Assembly (NCBI GenBank): GCA_037447655.1
Contig: JBBHKE010001096.1
Coordinates: 62,001 to 126,000 of the forward strand
DNA: 64,000 nt
DNA from: Zygnema cylindricum
Taxonomy: Eukaryota > Streptophyta > Zygnematophyceae > Zygnematales > Zygnemataceae
Direction of reading: 5' to 3'
Below the pieces are notes generated by a model that ran no database searches, was not told the DNA's origin, and saw only the letters and a program-made list of their open reading frames with translations. How positions within the stretch are numbered: the first letter of the stretch is position 1; the number at the start of each line of letters is the position of its first letter. Made by a program: the position numbers and the translations under genes. Below, in pieces: positions 24,040-34,903 of this stretch.

Positions 24040-26458
24040 ATGAACCCAGAATAGTAAGTGTTCATTTGCTATCATTTCACATCTGTTTCTGCTTATGCTT
24101 CACAAGATAGTTGCCCCTAAAGTTAGAGCTCTTCTTTGTTTTAAGATTGCTGTTGTCTGATCGTTGCCCAGTGTTTTTGTCTTTGTGCATTTTAGTTTCG
24201 AGGTTACAATATTAAACTATTTTTAAGTTTTTGTACGGAAAAATCTTACTGTCCGGTTTTTTCCATGCAGTGATTACCTTTTTAAGCTTCTTCTGATTGG
24301 AGACTCCGGTGTTGGAAAGTCCTGCTTGCTTCTACGTTTTGCGGTAAATTCTAGATCTCAACTTTGGTCGATTCAATATCAAACGATGTTCAATGATGGC
24401 TAATTTGGAGGCTCGAATGTGCATCGCTGATATTATTTTTCCGGCCTTTTTCTCAATTGTGTTGTTTCTTGGCTTGACAGGACGATTCTTATTTGGAGAG
24501 CTACATCAGCACCATCGGTGTGGATTTTGTAAGTACTTTTCCGTTTTAATTTACCGTACTCCCTTTCTCTTATATCCATTCTCTTCAGGAAATTCTTTTC
24601 CAACCGACTTCGCTTTTGGTTTTATGGATCAATACTGATGTGGTCTTTCGGTTTCCATCTTTTCAGAAGATCCGCACTGTGGAACTCGACGGAAAAACCA
24701 TCAAGTTGCAAATTGTAATGTTCTTTCCCGTTCTTGAAACCCTAAGTTGTCCGGCTTTTATGATCATTGTGATTGCCTACTGCAGAATACTCTTGTTACA
24801 GGCAAGATAGTTTTTGTTGTCTCATTATGTTTTGTTTATGTTGCATGTCGAAATTCAGTGGGATACGGCCGGACAAGAGCGTTTTCGTACTATCACCAGC
24901 AGTTATTACAGAGGAGCGCATGGCATCATTGTATGTTTCATTTTCCTTCTCTTTCATGCACGTACTATTGGTGAATAAATGTCTTGTATGTTCTTACTGT
25001 CTCTTTTCTTCACTGGGATATGTGATTTGAAGAACGTGTGTGGCAAATTCGTAGATTGATGACCACTGGGTTGGTCATATATGCTAGGGTTATGGATTCA
25101 TCACTTCTCGGTTATTCATCGATATGCATCATTCATTCATGTTTCTGTTCAATTACTCTCCTTTCTGTTCTAACGGATGCACTGCGATTGTATGGCATGG
25201 TGTCTGTCATGTGAGATTGCAACGTTTGTATTGCTCGCAGCCTTTAATGAACTTCCAGTGTTACTGTCTGTGTTAGTATGTCTGTCATTTGGCTTTCTGA
25301 CATCTATTTGGGTATTTCAGGTTGTTTATGATGTAACAGACCAGGAAAGCTTCAACAATGTAAAGCAGTGGCTCAATGAGATTGACCGATATGCAAGTGA
25401 AAGTGTTAACAAACTGTTGGTTGGAAATAAGTGTGATTTGACTGCAAAGAAGGTGGTGGACTATCAGACAGCCAAGGTGAGTTCATGTTAGAATGTGCGG
25501 TTATTCAAGTATATGCAGATCACTGTTTGGGTGGGAAAATAATAGAAGCAAATGCTTTTTTAATTGGGAGTCAGTGTAGGTTATTGAAGGAATGAACGAA
25601 TAGTTCATTAACTTGTTCAAGGGGATATTTTTAGGGTTAAGTCCTGAAGTTACTTTACCGCATAGAATTTTGTATATGTTCACGTGAAACTTCTGGTTAG
25701 AGTCAGAGTCGCCTGTTTATCTTTTCAGTTTCTGGTTAATATTAGCTGTTATATTAGTATGACGATGTACATTGTGTGTCAGTATGAAAGTGGTTGATGC
25801 CCTAATTTTTTCATCACTGTTTGCTGTTCTACAGGCTTTTGCTGATGAAATTGGTATTCCATTTTTGGAAACAAGTGCGAAGAATGCAACAAATGTGGAG
25901 CAGGCTTTTATGACTATGGCTGCTGAGATTAAGAACAGGTAGGTTACCCTCTGGTACTTTTGAGGACATTCTGTTGGTTCGCTCTGTTTTGCTGTAACAT
26001 GGTGTCATCTCTAGTCCACAACTACAGCTGTTGATTTTGTCTGATTGGTTTTCAATGACCTACATACATGTTAGGGTTTTCTTAGTGGCAACCAGCTTGC
26101 AAGTGTTTGCATAGGCTTGTATCATTGTTCAAACGTGCTTTTTGGCAACAGTATATTCTGATTACCCCGTACCACATGCTTTCTTCACGGGTATGCCGGG
26201 TATAGTACGCATATAATGCAGGTCAACAACATATTGGCGTTGCCAATTGTTTTGCAGATTTGAAGTATGTTGTATATGTTTTTTTTTCTCCATGTAGGTC
26301 TTATTTCTCTTTGTGTTTGTCTTTATATTTATTTGACTTTCATGGTTATTTGTTTAATTCGCAGGATGGCAAGCCAGCCTGCACTTAACAGCAAGCCGAG
26401 CACTGTCCGTCCAGGAGAGAGTAGGCCTCTTCCACAAAAGAGCAGCTGCTGCTCATAG
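24040..26458 (+). CDS. RABD: Rab1/RABD small GTPase (ER-to-Golgi traffic)
   Basis: Eight exons (24040-24053, 24271-24343, 24481-24528, 24667-24714, 24859-24930, 25321-25476, 25835-25938, 26365-26458) join in frame to 202 aa, all with GT-AG borders. Visible motifs: P-loop GDSGVGKS (15-22), switch I Thr40 within STIGVDF, WDTAGQE (62-68), NKCD (121-124), ETSAK (149-153) and a C-terminal SSCCS giving two cysteines for geranylgeranylation. [15 protein letters not shown] and [16 protein letters not shown] are hallmarks of the plant RABD/Rab1 subfamily, which drives COPII vesicle tethering between ER and Golgi. The first exon has only 14 coding bases. The last intron carries a MITE. The choice between RABD1 and RABD2 cannot be made safely. 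Confidence 0.97.
26123..26269. mobile_element. ~150-bp CATAGTTCAAA MITE in the last RABD intron
   Basis: Left end CATTGTTCAAACGTGC, right end TTTGCAGATTTGAAGTATG; length 147 bp. TTGTAT flanks both sides (26117-26122 and 26270-26275). It lies about 95 bp before the final exon. Confidence 0.7.
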
Positions 26459-27344
26459 GAATTTTCAACCTTTGTGCAATTCTACTACATTTGAAGTTTG
26501 TGGTAATTGGACGTTAATAGTTGTGAACTTCGGTCACACGCTTCAAAGGCTCTCTGCCTGTGTAAGTATGGTTTGGTTGGCTCGGGGTTTGCCTAGTGTA
26601 GTCGATGGCTGGCTAGTCATCAATTGAAAAGCTGACAGAATATTCGACAGGATTCAAAAACAATCTCGGCTTTGGAGTTTATTTTTCACAACATGTCAGA
26701 AAGTCAAAGGCAGTATTCTTCAGTGCAGGTTCATTCTTCCCTCTGTAATGGACGGGGACGTGCAGTAGGGAGAGGAGGGAGGAATGACTACAATTGACTG
26801 TTCTCCAAATGACTTGAGAAATGGCTTGAGACAATTGTGTTTGTTGTTACCCCCGATGGTAGTAGCCATTGCTAGCCGTAGGGGTCGCAGGAATATCTGT
26901 AGGGGCAATGCTATTGTAAAGACCTACAATTGATTGTTTCACATTCAATCTATTGTAATGTGTTTTATGCTTGTTTGTGTAAGATGAGAAAATGTAATTG
27001 CGGTGAATATTTGAGCTTGTTATATATTTTTTTTTATGGAGTGTTGTGGTAAGTTTGAAGTACTTCACTGTCCATCTGTAGTAGTGGTCAATAACCCTAA
27101 TCTGATGACTTTTTCTGACCTTAAAACTGTAAAATAGTGTAAATGACACTTCTTAAGGAGTGAGACTGCAATCCGCCACGTCTCACTAATACTAACTTTC
27201 GCACTAATAATTCCTGTAAATACCATACTGGTCTCCCAGGAAGCTGTGCAATGGTTTTCGTGCAAGGACCAGGTGTCACGTAGATGTTGTATTTTTGTAG
27301 GTCATGGCTACTTGGCTGGCCGTAGTCATTAGAGTTTCATAACA
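26459..27344. other. RABD 3' UTR and flank
   Basis: Follows the RABD stop codon and probably contains its 3' UTR. No further gene is seen. Short repeats related to the neighbouring MITE (GGAGTGAGACTGCAATCC..) occur at 27150-27230. Confidence 0.4.
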
Positions 27345-27530
27345 CTAGACCGCTCATTGTTATTAGTGTTAATAACACCAACTCGGTTGCGACATTTTTT
27401 GGCCAAAAATCACAATATAGATTCAACAGCTTTATTTAAGGATGTGGACTACAATCTGCCACTTCTTTTTGCACTTAATAATTTCGCATCAACACTAATA
27501 AATCTTTGACGATAACTATGAGCGGTGTAG
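27345..27530. mobile_element. 186-bp MITE with CTACACCGCTCAT ends
   Basis: Left CTAGACCGCTCATTGTTAT and right ATAACTATGAGCGGTGTAG are inverted repeats with two mismatches. The sub-terminal words ATTAGTGTTAATAAC and AACACTAATAA are shared with other copies at 12395, 38700 and 39584. Confidence 0.75.
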
Positions 27531-28624
27531 TTTTGGACAGACTTTTTTTGGCTGACACCGTATATCATAAATTATTAAAGTGTTTGAATCACTGTTAAGG
27601 GCGGAACTACAACCTGCTCAAGTCTCGATACTTTCAGTTTTACTCATTCACATTCAAGTATGGTAATTAAGCAGTTTGGAACCACTAGCAACCTTTTTTA
27701 GACTTGGAAGGCCAACCTTCAAAGAATTTAATGATCTTGAAATTGCTTGACAGTAGCACTTTCGGCAGTATGCGGATATATGGTTTGGAATGGAACGTTA
27801 AATATTGCACCTTCGAAGTATGGAATTTTTTCGCTGCCTTAAAAGTTATGGGAACCCTGTGGTGAAGGAGTGTTATGGCAATGTTGTTGGTGGTTGAGTA
27901 CTTACAATGATACTAATCAGTTGCGACGGTAGATATCCACACGCGTTGGCGGTTCAGAGGATGAAAAACATTTTCATAGAACTGAGCAAGCATCCTTTTC
28001 TTTACTGAAAAAATACCATTGCAGAAATTAACTATGGGACTGAAACTGTTAGAAAAAATAAATAAGAAAGTTAGGCATCCCTGCAGTAACAAGGTTCACC
28101 ATGAATTAGTGCTTCAAATATTCGGCGTGGTTTTCATTCAGGTCACTTTGAGATTGAAATAACTTTCCCAAGTTGTTGGAAGAAAAAACGTAGATTCATA
28201 ACTCGACTTTGTTTTCAGAGGCTAGAAGAAAAACGGCAGTGAAATAGGTAATTACCGCTTGTACACGCTCTGTGTGTCCTAATCTTAACTTTATATTTTA
28301 TTACATTATGCTGTTGTGACACGTTCGTAACTCCGTGATTTCGTTGTCAGTATCTGTTGTACACCACACTAATATTGGTTGACGTAGTTTGAAAGGAGGC
28401 TTTGAGGCAACCGACTAATATAATATGAGCAGTGATATCATTGGTCTGACGAACCGTTAAGACCCAAACATTATTGGAACTGTTTGGATTTGTGACCTTG
28501 CTGCTTTCTTTTAGACTGAAGTTGTTCTTGTGAAAATAGCTTAAAATAGGCCGATTTCAATTTAAAGATTCAGATTCATTTCCCTTTGATGAACCTCATA
28601 TTTTTGCTGATTTAAGTTTGCTCC
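27531..28624. other. Intergenic, nothing recognised
   Basis: No ORF with domain support. The last ~30 bp (CTGATTTAAGTTTGCTCCCATGGG) begin the retroelement fragment that follows. Confidence 0.4.
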
Positions 28625-29445
28625 CATGGGGGGGATTTGATCCAGGCGCACGACACTATTCGTGACGTTGTTGCGACTATCGCTTCGGAGGGGGGCTTTT
28701 CTGTGCGTCGGGAGGTTTCTCACATTATTCCATCACGTCGGATCGATGTTGTTTTGCTTGATGGTGCCCGTCGCATTTTCGGTGATATTGTTTTGGAAAA
28801 CCCTTCTTCGGCTACGGTTGTTGGACGGGCGGCTCGAAATGTTGGGGTGGCGGCTCGTGATGCCGCTAAGGCGAAGGAGCGTGATTATGCTCACAGGGAC
28901 CCTATGGACGACTTTATTCCGATGGCGGTCGAGATCTTTGGTTGTGTGGGTGTTGCAATGGACGAGTTTCTCCGTACTTGCGCTCGACGTGCTTTCGAGC
29001 GCCGAGGACCTGGGAGCCCTCCTCCTTCGGTCCTTACATCTTTTTATCGCCAACGCTTATCTGTGGCTTTACAGCGAGTGCAGGCTTCTATTCTCCTCCG
29101 ATCGGCTATCTCGGTTATGGATCGTCGCCGTGTTCCGGACCTCCCTCAACGTGCTCCCCCGGGTTGGGGGGACTTACGGGGTTGCTTTTCATAGATAGAT
29201 AATTGAGTTGGTGTTAGAGTTGTGGTTTTGGATTTGTGTGTTGCTGGGCATTTCATTTTGGGTTTGGGTGCTTTTATTTGCCTTGTTGTTGTTCCCGTAG
29301 CTCTCTTTAGTTTTATTGCCCTGGTAGTTTTTATGTGTTGGCCATGCCACCCTTTTTGTACCCTGGGACTCAGATGGTTTACCATCGTGCTTTCTAATTT
29401 ATCCTGCCTCACTATATATTTTTCATGGTTTTTGTTTTGAACGGG
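28625..29445 (+). pseudogene. 5'-truncated RT-type retroelement: C-terminal nuclease-like domain plus 3' tail
   Basis: An open frame (28637-29194, 185 codons) encodes HDTIRDVVATIASEGGF.., then an Asp-containing core (RRIDVVLLDG..GDIVLEN), then MAVEIFGC and SVALQRVQASILLR, ending DRRRVPDLPQR. This order matches the conserved C-terminal segment of many algal/fungal/plant RT polyproteins, often regarded as a PD-(D/E)XK-like nuclease; the expected lysine is not evident. No RT core lies upstream, so this is a 5'-truncated or separated 3' end. The non-coding tail up to GGGACTCAGATGGTTTACCATC (29365) is shared with the inverted copy at 29820-30229. The G+C content is clearly above that of the surroundings. 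Confidence 0.65.
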
Positions 29446-29819
29446 CAATTGGCAAACCATTCAAGATGCTTTCAACAACATCAAGAAACATGGACAAAAG
29501 GCTTAGGTTGATTTAAAAAAAGCTTAACAAAAAATCCTCACACATCACATAAAATGATAGCATTGATCACTCAAAGATAATCACTTTAGGAACAATTTAA
29601 TTTTACCGGATAAGGGTTTTAAAACAAGGCACAAGACTCGGTGCGTTTTTCCCTTTCAAATTACTAATCTTTTTTATATTAGGTTTGCTTCCCCCCTTGT
29701 TTGGTTCAATGTTTCCTTTTCTTTTTGGTTTGCCACCACGCTTTCTTAAAAAAGGTCAAATTGCTTTGTTTTTAACAATGATATAACTTTACTTTTTATA
29801 AATAGTAAAGGGGCTGACT
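29446..29819. other. AT-rich spacer between two inverted retroelement 3' ends
   Basis: No ORF. It separates the 3' tails of the + copy (ending about 29440) and the - copy (ending about 29820), which face each other. Confidence 0.45.
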
Positions 29820-30229
29820 TTATGAAAAAGCGCGATGATAAACCATCTGAGTCCATGGGAACAAAAGGAAGTAACATTGCAAAATTTGAAAAACTACGTG
29901 GTGGGAATAAACAATAGGGGTAAGCAAGGCAAAATCAACGAAAATACAAAAAGATGGCAGGTAAACCGAAAACTGCCAAAAAAGCAAAACAACAACAAAT
30001 GAAACATCTAAGGAAAGATCCAACATGTATCAACAAAACCCCAACATAACTTAAAATCTACGAAAAGCAAACATATAAGTCCCCGAATCCCGGAGGAGCA
30101 CGAGGAGGGAATTATGGAATACGTCGACGATCCATAACTGCAATATACGATCGAAGGAGGATAGAAGCCTGCACTCGATGTAGGGCCACAAATAAACGTT
30201 GAGGATAAAAAAAAGGAAGTCCTGAAACA
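29820..30229 (-). pseudogene. 3' part of a second RT-type element copy, interrupted by Copia-2
   Basis: Read on the minus strand this matches 29040-29380 of the + copy (same order: TTTTTATC..CAACG, GTGCAGGCTTCTATCCTCC, ATGGATCGTCG, GGGACTCAGATGGTTTA). The frame is broken by substitutions. Its upstream continuation lies on the far side of the Copia insertion at 34288-34440. Confidence 0.7.
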
Positions 30230-31309
30230 TGTTAAATTGTGTGTATTTTCTAGGTCTGTATTTGTGTATGTTGAAAAGAAGTAAATAATATTCACTTCTT
30301 AATTTAGACTCTAGAGTGAAGAGAGAGAGAGAGAGAGAGAGAGACCATGGCTGCCGCCATAGTCAGAAAGAAACATGCAGTAGATTGATAGATTACCAAA
30401 AGTTGCCCTACACAAGATTTCAACTTAGGTCTACGGAGTACTTTATAGACGTACGCCTTAACCATTAATGCGTTAACGAAACGATACACGTTTGTGGTTC
30501 GGCGATTAATTAAAGTGTCACGCAAACGTCACTTTCACTAAAATAGATCTAAATTGACGAAACGGCATCATAGTCAAACGGCGCTCGCGGACGCAAATCT
30601 AACCGTGTAAAATACATGATCAGATAGACGACGTCGCCCCCGCCAAACCCGAGTGAATCTTTGGCGGCTTTCGGTAATAGCGGCGCGCGCTGCCACGTGG
30701 CGCCACATCATTGGACGCCGGAAAGGATGGGAGGAGGAACGATGGCTCCCATGTTGACAAGTGTCAACCAGAAGGCCATGTTGTACAATGGCCGTACAAG
30801 AAGTACAATCGGCTACTGTACCTTCTTGTAATTTACACTCTTTTGATTGGCCAAGGGTAGAGTAGTAGGTAGTTGTGAGTAGGAGTTAAGGGACTTAGCG
30901 TGTTTGAGGCGCCTCTCTCCAGGTGACCTTTTGTATTTATAAGCCATCTTTGGCCAGCCATAACTAACTGCTCAAGGGAGCAAATTCAGTGATTCTTTTT
31001 GCTGCAGGCTTAGGGGAGTCCAAGCTACATATGGTTGTAGTGGGTCAGAGTTTTTGCTTGCCAGGGTTGTGGCATTTCTAAGGAAAAGTCAAAGTGTGGA
31101 ATGCTGTCCAAAACACATGTTCAAGCTTTGCATTCTGTGGTGAAACTGAGCACACAGAAAGTCTTATTTCACAGGGGTGAAGCTGTATACGAGTTCTGAC
31201 TGTCAAGGTGTCAGTCATTTGGGTTTGTATAAACTTGGAGTCGTTAATATCTAGATAAGCTTCTTTAGGTCTATGATTTCTGTGGGGAAATGGAACCCAT
31301 AAAATTTCA
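30230..31309 (+). repeat. Copia-2 5' LTR
   Basis: 1080 bp, starting TGTTAAATTG and ending AAAATTTCA next to the primer-binding site. It contains a GA microsatellite (30320-30346), a TATA-like TATTTATAA (30934-30942) and, near its end, the gag ATG (31290). A tRNA-like word GATGGTTAAGG-type A-box lies on the minus strand near 30454-30465. Confidence 0.85.
30934..30942 (+). promoter_or_regulatory. TATA-like box of Copia-2 LTR
   Basis: TATTTATAA, conserved in the partner LTR near 33930. It lies about 50 bp upstream of the conserved GTGATTCTTTTTGCT segment, consistent with the LTR promoter. Inferred from position only. Confidence 0.4.
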
Positions 31310-32640
31310 GGTTATGGGCCCACCATCTAGGGTGCCTATGTTTGATGGAACAAACTTCACTTACTAGGAATTTACGATGGAGGGATTGCTTTTCGAAAAG
31401 CACTTATGGGGAATTGTTTCTGGACAAGTGAGATGTCCGCCACCAGGCTTCGATGGAACTCACTATAGAGATTCAACTGGGGCTTCCAAGAAAACCAAAT
31501 GGAGTTCAGATGCAACAGAAGGTGAAAGGTAAATTATTGCCATGGAAGAGGGAAAAAGGGAGAAGGGTAAAGGAACACTTGTGGTGAGGGGAGCTAGGCT
31601 CTCTCCTACAGTTCCACTCGTAGGGGTTAGCTAAACCAAAAACTGAAGAAAACGACAAAAAAATTTGGGAGTACAAAAACACTATAGCAAAACATCTCAT
31701 ACTTAGAAAACGTTTCTAAGTCCATAGCTATCACTCTTATAAACCTAACCAAGTCTTCATAAATCTGGGAAACACTAATTCCGATTTATAAGAGTGAGAC
31801 TATACAGAGGAAGCAGTTAGTAAAACAGGAAATAGAGGCCTATGTTTATAAAGGCGGTAGCATGGTAGAGTTTTGCAATGATATTGCTGCGTTATATGTT
31901 GAGTTTGCTAGTGCAGGATATGTAGAATCTGAGGTGAGAAAGATTAACACACTAATCATCAAACTCCCAGATGAGTACGAAAACATCATTAACCCTATAC
32001 AGGAAATGGACTACTCTTCATGGACTGGGAGCATTACCATGGGGATGATTCTTGTGAGGGAAAGCACTTTGGAGCTTCTTAAGGGAAGTGACAGGGTGAA
32101 TGCACTGACAGCTGGTGGTGACTGGCGCAAGCATGATGAGAGAAATGATGGTGATTAGCGGAAGCGTGATGAGAGGAAGAAAGAAAAAGATAAGCCTTAT
32201 CGGAATTTTGGTAGAAAGAGAGGAAGAGGAAAAGAAAGGGGAGCTTCGAAAGGAGGGGTTTGCTTCTTTTGTAGGGAACAGGGTCACTATATGGCGGAAT
32301 GCCCTTTTTTAGAAAAAAATAGAAGTTGGAATGTGAATGAGGAGGAAGAAGGGGAAGAGGAGAAAGAGGATGAAGAAATTTTGGAGCTTCTTCACATTGA
32401 TAGAATGGAGAAGAGAGAAACGTACACAGAAATTCCACGAAAGCAACAGTGCGCTTTTGGAGGTATAAGAGAGGTTAAGAGAAAGGAGGTACTTGAAAAA
32501 GGTAAAAATAATAAAGATATTTTCATAGATATTTTGGTGACAGAAAACTGGTTGAAAGAGGAGACTTCAACGGATACTATGGAAATGGGAGAAGGAAATC
32601 TAGAGGGGGCTCCAAAGGATAGGGGAGAAGAGGAATATTA
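31290..32640 (+). pseudogene. Copia-2 gag, broken
   Basis: Starts at an ATG inside the LTR and reads through the primer-binding site (MEPIKFQVMGPPSRVP). It has an early stop in the first 30 codons, further stops before 31800, and a recognisable capsid region (SMVEFCNDIAALYVEF..KLPDEYENI, 31860-32150). A CCHC zinc knuckle (CFFCREQGHYMAEC) sits near 32255-32300, followed by a Glu-rich tail ending 32640. In-frame stop at 32156. No protease follows. Confidence 0.75.
31310..31322 (+). other. Copia-2 primer-binding site, initiator tRNA-Met anticodon-arm type
   Basis: GGTTATGGGCCCA directly follows the LTR end CA. It is complementary to TGGGCCCATAACC in the anticodon arm of plant initiator tRNA-Met, not to the tRNA 3' end (which would give TGGTATCAGAGC). 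Confidence 0.75.
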
Positions 32641-32779
32641 ATGAAAGGTTTAGGGGAGGAGAAATATTTTGTATTAATCAAAATAGAAAGTAATAGTGGA
32701 AAGAATTCCATGGGAGAGAGTGAGGGAAGTTCAGAAAATGGGGTAAGTATCATGTACAAAATATATGAGTACGGAAGAT

Positions 32780-33219
32780 GTAGATTTTATGAGGAACTTA
32801 GTGGGGACTCGTGATTTTAAGATAAATATGGGGGGTAATGGATTAGACATCACTAATGGGAGTGATGCCATTTATGAAGGTGTGCTTGTAAAAGGGTTAG
32901 CATCTGGGTATATGTTGTAGGTTGGGGATGGGGCTTGCAGTTTGAAATGCAAGTGGGAATCTAGATTTTGCTCGGATCAAAAAGAAATGAGGTGGATAAA
33001 ATCTTGGCTCCAAAAGCCCGGATTTATGAAAAATGGCATGCAAAATAAAATGTGTGATGCATTTATTATTTCAGTTCATCTAATACACTCTTTCAAATAC
33101 GGGGGTATTCACTTAAAGTTTTATGAGGGGAAAAGAAAAAGGAAAAAGAAAAAAATATATAATTGTGTTTTGTTATTAAGAGTGAGGTGAAAGAGAAGTA
33201 GACTAGAAAATAAGGGCAT
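32780..33219 (+). pseudogene. Decayed RNase H tail and polypurine tract of Copia-2
   Basis: The translation (GGNGLDITNGSDAIYEG.., SGYML*VGDGAC, then IKSWLQKPGFMKNG) follows the RNase H domain of the complete element in order, but with the catalytic DNQAA stretch degraded. It ends in a purine-rich AAAATAAGGGCA just before the LTR at 33220. Confidence 0.6.
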
Positions 33220-34287
33220 TGTTAAAATGTGTGTATTTTCTAGGTCTGTATTTGTCTATGTTGAAAAGAAGTAATTAATATTCACTTCTTAATTTAGACT
33301 CTAGAGTGAAGAGGGAGAGAGAGTCACCATGGCAGCCGCCATAGTCACAAAGAAACAGGCAGTCAGATTGATAGAATACCAAAAGTTTCCCTAAACAGGA
33401 TTTCAACTTGGGTCTACGGAGTACTTTATGGACGTACGCCTTAACCATTAATGCGTTAACGAAACGATACACGTTTGTGGTCCGGCGTTTATTTAAAGTG
33501 TCACGCAAACATCACTTTCACTTAAACAGACCAAAATTGACGAAACGACATCATAGTCAAACGACGCTTGCGGACGCGAATCTAACCGTGTAAAATACAT
33601 GATCGGATGGACGACGTCGCCCCCGCCAAACCCGAATGAATCTTTGGCGGCTTTTGGTAATAGCGGCGCGCTGTGCCACGTGGCGCCACATCATTGGACG
33701 CCGGAGAGGATGGGAGGAGGAACGATGGCTCCCATGTTGACAAGTGTCAACCAGAAGGCCATGTTGTACAATGGCCGTACAAGAAGTACAATAGGCCACC
33801 GTACCTTCTTGTACTATACACTCTTTTGATTGGCCGAGGGTAAAGTAGTAGGTAGTTGTGAGTAGGAGTTAAGGGACTTAGCGTGTTTGAGGCGCCTCTC
33901 TCCTGGTGACCTTTTGTATTGTGACCTTTTGTATTTATAGGCCATCTTTGGCCAGCCATAACTAACTGCTCAGGGGAGCAAATTCAGTGATTCTTTTTGT
34001 CGCGGACTCAGGGGAGTCGAAGCTACACAGGGCTGTAATCGGTCAGTTTTTGCTTCCCAGGGTGGTGGCATTTCTAAGGGAAAGTCAAAGTGGGGAATGT
34101 TGTCCAAAACACATGTTCAAGCTTTGCATTCTGTGGTGAAACTGAGCACACAGAAAGTCTTCTTTCACAGGGGTGAAGCTGTATACGAGTTGTGACTGTC
34201 AAGGTATCAGTCATTTGGGTTTGTATAAACTTGGAGTCGGCACTATCTAGATAAGCTTCTTAAGGTGTGCGATTTCTGTGGGGAAAT
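33220..34287 (+). repeat. Copia-2 3' LTR, right end truncated
   Basis: Matches the 5' LTR from TGTTAAAATG to GTGGGGAAAT (34287), then stops. The next base belongs to the interrupted retroelement. The gag ATG and last ~22 bp are missing. Confidence 0.85.
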
Positions 34288-34440
34288 AGATTCCCGCCGC
34301 TCGAACGATCGCCGACCACAAGCACGGAGGAACTCATCCAAAGCCACACCCACAACCAAATATCTCGATCACCATCGGAATGAAGCCATCCATAGGATCG
34401 TGATAGTTTGTTATGATGCTTTACGATGGGAATAAGTTTT
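34288..34440 (-). pseudogene. Upstream half of the RT-type element copy split by Copia-2
   Basis: On the minus strand it reads CCTATGGATGGCTTCATTCC..GAGATATTTGGTTG..TTCGAGCGGCGG, matching 28900-28990 of the + copy. It therefore joins to 30229 across the 4-kb insertion. Confidence 0.7.
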
Positions 34441-34903
34441 CATATCGTTGCCTTTATGCTTATTTTTTATACAAAATAAGCAAATTCAAAAGAAATGTGA
34501 AAAAGCATATGTATTGCATTGGGGATAAAGTGTGCAACTGCTAAGATATAAAATTTACAATAATCTGACCGAAGTAGCACATAGTAAATAGAGGATATTA
34601 AAAAAATTCGTCCTGTATAGAAATGTAAAAAGGGCCTTAACCAAACCAAAAATAAGAGCTATACATGGCAAATGCGTCAGTGGACGACACTCTTAACCAC
34701 GGAATTAAAAGGGTTTTTTAGGGGTTCTTTTTCTGAAGAGTTATAAGCTACAAAAGAGAGATTGTCATGTTCGAATTTATAAGCAAATACGCTCGGATTA
34801 GAAATGGAGTTCTTAGACATAAGCGATAAACAAGCGGTTGTTTTGAGAGTTTGAAACTCCGTTCAAAGAAGCGAAACAGGCTTACTACTGCAGTGTAACT
34901 GTC
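34441..34903. other. Intergenic, nothing recognised
   Basis: AT-rich with no supported ORF. Confidence 0.4.

Larger units (their letters stand above)
30230..34287 (+). mobile_element. Copia-2: LTR element with gag and a decayed RNase H tail, pol deleted
   Basis: LTRs lie at 30230-31309 and 33220-34287, both starting TGTTAAA. The internal part is only 1910 bp. It keeps gag and the RNase H/PPT end but has lost protease, integrase and RT. The element sits inside a retroelement 3' fragment: homology resumes at 34288 after stopping at 30229. The right LTR lacks its last ~22 bp, so the target duplication (expected AAACA) cannot be checked. The terminal design matches the complete element at 55334-61682. 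Confidence 0.85.

Noticed and set aside
28662-29198. Alternative +frame and minus-frame ORFs over the retroelement fragment
   Set aside because: They are shadows; only the 28637 frame matches the conserved domain and the copy at 390-755.
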